Assembly (NCBI GenBank): GCA_001799395.1
Contig: MGTJ01000064.1
Coordinates: 14,080-50,573 of the forward strand
DNA: 36,494 nucleotides
DNA from: Desulfobacterales bacterium RIFOXYA12_FULL_46_15
Lineage (GTDB): Bacteria; Desulfobacterota; Desulfobacteria; Desulfobacterales; Desulfobacteraceae
Direction of reading: 5' to 3'
Part shown: positions 34,492-36,494 of the stretch, piece after piece
How positions within the stretch are numbered: position 1 is the first letter of the stretch
Layout: each line of letters starts with the position of its first letter
Program-made: the position numbers and the translations under genes
The notes under the pieces: model-generated
The model's input: the letters and a program-made list of their open reading frames with translations, nothing else
The model's database searches: none
Told to the model about the DNA's origin: nothing

Positions 34492-34507
34492 TACAATATT
34501 TATTGTA
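34492..34507. promoter_or_regulatory. Palindromic operator 3
   Basis: TACAATA-TT-TATTGTA keeps the ACAA-N6-TTGT outline of operators 1 and 2 but not the inner CC/GG. It is immediately beside operator 2. It could be a weaker site for the same regulator or a promoter element. Confidence 0.4.
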
Positions 34508-34668
34508 GGCTTTTTCAAGGTGAATCAATTTTCCGGAAACCACATCTCTTGTGGGCGCCAAACCCGGCAATAAATCATTGCAATTCAAAAAATCTTGTGA
34601 AACAGTATGTTAAAATTTAAGGATTGCTAAAGCCTGCTGTTTTACCGGACATCATAAAGGAGATAGGC

Positions 34669-35922
34669 ATGGAAAGAAAATTTCACTATGGATGGATCGT
34701 TATTTTCATGGGGCTTATCACAACGGTTGCTGCCCACGGATTCGGGCGGATGGCCTACACCCTTCTTTTGCCTGCCATGAAGGACGGGCTTCACTTTGAT
34801 TATACCCAGCTCGGGCTTCTCGGCACGGGAAATTTCATCGGTTATCTGTCCATGGCCATTATCGGCGGGTTCCTGGCGGCCCGGTTCGGCACCCGGACCG
34901 TCATTGCCCTGGCCCTTGTTCTCATGGGCATGACCATGATCCTGACAGGGCTTGCAGAGTCTTTTAAATTTGCTTTTGCCATGCGGCTTATGACCGGTCT
35001 CGGGAACGGGGCCGCCTATGTCCCGGCCATGGCCCTCGGGTCGGCCTGGTTTGCAGTCAAAAAACGGGGATTTGCAACAGGCATTGTATCCGGCGGCATC
35101 GGGCTGGGCATGTTTTTATCCGGTGTCATTGTTCCCTTTATTTTAAAATCCTATCAAACTGACGGGTGGCGGTATTCCTGGTATATCCTGGGCACCCTGG
35201 TCCTTATGGTTGCCGTGATTGTATTCATCTTTTTAAGAAATCAGCCGGCAGATAAAGGCCTTCTGCCCGTGGGCCAGGAGAAAAAAGAAGAAACCCCGGC
35301 AGCACAGGCTCAAGGCAAGGTGTCCTCTCTGGACTGGGGTAAGGTGTATAAAATGAAAGCCCTCTGGTTTCTGGGAGTGGTATATTTTTTTTACGGCATG
35401 TCCTATATTATTTATGTGGTTTTCTTTGCCGCCTATCTGGTCAAGGAAATGGGTCATACCCAGGCCTGGGCCGGGGGCTTGTGGGCCACTGCCGGGGGCC
35501 TCAGTATTTTCTGCGGGGTGATCTGGGGAAGCATATCCGACCGCATCGGCAGGGGAAAGGGATCGGCTTTTGCCTATCTTGTCCTGGGGTTGTCCTATCT
35601 TGTGTTTGCCCTGGCCAAGGCAGATACCGGGTTTTATATCTCTGCCTTTTTATTCGGGCTTACGGCCTGGAGCATCCCCACCATCATGGCGGCCACGGCC
35701 GGGGATTTTGTAGGGCCGAGACTGGCCCCGGCAGGCCTTGGATTCATCACGCTTTTTTTCGGTATCGGACAATCCCTTGGCCCGGCCCTGGGCGGATACC
35801 TGGCTGATATGAGTCAATCCTTTACCCTTCCCTTTCTTGTGGCAGGAGGCATATCATTGTGCGGCATGGTATTTTCATTATATTTAAAAAAACCGGTTCA
35901 GAATATAAATCAGGATGTATAA
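34669..35922 (+). CDS. MFS transporter (YbfB/YjiJ-like)
   Basis: This 417-residue protein has about twelve membrane segments. The N-terminal part has FHYGWIVIFMGLITTVAAHG, then G-R-M-A-Y-T-L-L-L-P-A-M, and L-G-L-L-G-T-G-N-F-I-G-Y-L, which resembles the YbfB/YjiJ branch. ISDRIGRGKGSAF gives the MFS loop motif between TM8 and TM9. The ATG at 34669 follows AAGGAG by 6 bases; an upstream in-frame extension has no such site. The substrate is unknown, but divergence from an OFA/acs pair and the following thioesterase gene suggest an organic acid. It overlaps or abuts the next gene. Confidence 0.88.
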   Translation: MERKFHYGWIVIFMGLITTVAAHGFGRMAYTLLLPAMKDGLHFDYTQLGLLGTGNFIGYLSMAIIGGFLAARFGTRTVIALALVLMGMTMILTGLAESFKFAFAMRLMTGLGNGAAYVPAMALGSAWFAVKKRGFATGIVSGGIGLGMFLSGVIVPFILKSYQTDGWRYSWYILGTLVLMVAVIVFIFLRNQPADKGLLPVGQEKKEETPAAQAQGKVSSLDWGKVYKMKALWFLGVVYFFYGMSYIIYVVFFAAYLVKEMGHTQAWAGGLWATAGGLSIFCGVIWGSISDRIGRGKGSAFAYLVLGLSYLVFALAKADTGFYISAFLFGLTAWSIPTIMAATAGDFVGPRLAPAGLGFITLFFGIGQSLGPALGGYLADMSQSFTLPFLVAGGISLCGMVFSLYLKKPVQNINQDV

Positions 35923-35923
35923 A

Positions 35924-36352
35924 ATGGACGAAAAGACCCGAGAAAAAACGATAGAAGAACATATTCAAAAAGATGCCTTTGCCAATCACCTGGGCGCCAG
36001 GGTGGAGATCATCAAACCCGGGCACAGCCGGGTGTCCCTGACGGTTACAAAAAACATGACCAATTTTCACGGCACCACCCACGGGGCCATTGTTTTTTCC
36101 GTCAGCGATATTGCCTTTGCAGCAGCCTGCAATTCCCACGGCAGGGTGGCTGTGGCCCTGAATGTCAGTATCGCTTTTTTAAAACCAAGCTATGCCGGAG
36201 ACCGTCTGGTGGCCGAGGCCAAAGAGGTGTATAACGGTAACCGGACCTCATTATATGATATTGTCATATATAACGATGCGACCGGCGAGGTCATTGCCAA
36301 AAGCCAGGACCAGGCCTACCGCGTGAACCAATGGATCGTCCCGGAGCAATAA
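35924..36352 (+). CDS. PaaI-type hotdog thioesterase
   Basis: This 142-residue protein has the single hotdog fold of PaaI-like acyl-CoA thioesterases. Motifs: the substrate helix H-L-G-A-R-V-E-I, the catalytic loop NFHGTTHGAIVFSVSDIAFA with the conserved H-G...D pattern, and ALNVSIAFLKPSYAGDRLVA. Such enzymes hydrolyse small or aromatic acyl-CoA esters and relieve CoA trapping. The start may be 35924 (AGGA 9 bases upstream) or the ATG at 35915, which would overlap the transporter stop. Its coupling to the MFS gene suggests that the carrier's substrate is handled as a CoA ester. Confidence 0.88.
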   Translation: MDEKTREKTIEEHIQKDAFANHLGARVEIIKPGHSRVSLTVTKNMTNFHGTTHGAIVFSVSDIAFAAACNSHGRVAVALNVSIAFLKPSYAGDRLVAEAKEVYNGNRTSLYDIVIYNDATGEVIAKSQDQAYRVNQWIVPEQ

Positions 36353-36494
36353 GGTGCTTCAGGATCACCTGTCACTAGCGCGGAAGGCGTTGAGACGCCG
36401 TGGCCGGCACTATTGATTTTTTACAAGGCGATCCAGAGGGCTGAAAACAGCAGATATGTCCTGTTGCAAGTCCGTTTGAATTGCTTGAGGGAAA
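36353..36494. other. Unassigned 3' end of the window with a short GC hairpin
   Basis: No reading frame or RNA gene is recognised here. GGCGT-TGAG-ACGCC (36386-36399) can form a short stem-loop, and a T-run occurs about 15 bases later. That is too far for a standard terminator, although it lies just after the thioesterase gene. Confidence 0.3.

Larger units (their letters stand above)
34238..34668. promoter_or_regulatory. Divergent control region between the two MFS genes
   Basis: This 431-base AT-rich gap lies between divergently read transporter genes. It carries three palindromes sharing the outline ACAA-N6-TTGT (listed separately). A TATAAT-type -10 lies on the minus strand at 34371-34376, with a weak -35 (GTCAAA) 17 bases away. 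No coding sequence was recognised. Confidence 0.5.

Noticed and set aside
36386-36430. Terminator after the thioesterase gene
   Set aside because: The stem is only 5 base pairs and the T-run is about 15 bases away, so it does not meet the intrinsic terminator pattern.
36353-36494. Possible 5' end of a group II intron or other mobile element at the window edge
   Set aside because: The GTGCT near 36354 is not the GTGYG consensus, and too little sequence remains to test for intron domains or a reverse transcriptase.

Overview
The window looks like a chromosomal segment of a Gram-negative anaerobe, most plausibly a sulfate-reducing Desulfobacterota (Desulfobacteraceae-like). This is an inference from protein style: an OFA-type transporter beside acetyl-CoA synthetase, many periplasmic TPR proteins, lipoproteins, an HD-GYP response regulator with a hybrid kinase, and a class I adenylate cyclase. 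No rRNA, tRNA or CRISPR array was seen.

Layout. 1-1757: the first codons of a probable TrpB gene, a GntR/UTRA regulator and a LysR regulator, all on the minus strand. 1738-3587: a small AT-rich accessory patch. A decayed integron-type integrase (two fragments in different frames, most of the middle missing) abuts the LysR start. Beyond it come a repeat-rich leader, a GNAT acetyltransferase and a VapBC toxin-antitoxin pair, pointing away from the integrase as in an integron; no attC site was found. 3716-10382: a six-gene minus-strand operon for a polyamine/TelA-type envelope stress module: XpaC-like membrane protein, TelA, a DUF4178/YjfK-like protein, a lipoprotein, a DUF350 membrane protein and a membrane-anchored spermidine synthase-like enzyme.

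10568-18922: a second, tightly packed minus-strand operon and the most unusual part of the window. Its order is two exported TPR proteins, a PqqD-like protein, an ATP-grasp ligase, a diaminopimelate-decarboxylase-like PLP enzyme with an altered active-site motif, and a urea-transporter/M23-peptidase fusion. The genes touch or overlap. No radical SAM enzyme or obvious precursor peptide is present. This looks like an uncharacterised pathway that makes and attaches, or exports, an amine or amide product at the envelope.

19320-23656 (plus strand): RidA, a glycine-zipper lipoprotein, TypA/BipA, and an SDR/DUF2867 protein. 23669-26406 (minus): a hybrid histidine kinase and an HD-GYP response regulator. 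26614-30731: a small glutaredoxin-like protein converging on a very large class I adenylate cyclase that also carries helical-repeat and pentapeptide-repeat regions. 30940-36352: an acetate/monocarboxylate block with acetyl-CoA synthetase and an OFA-type MFS carrier on the minus strand, and a second MFS carrier and a PaaI-type thioesterase on the plus strand. The two halves diverge from a region with three palindromes sharing ACAA-N6-TTGT. The last ~140 bases hold no recognised gene.
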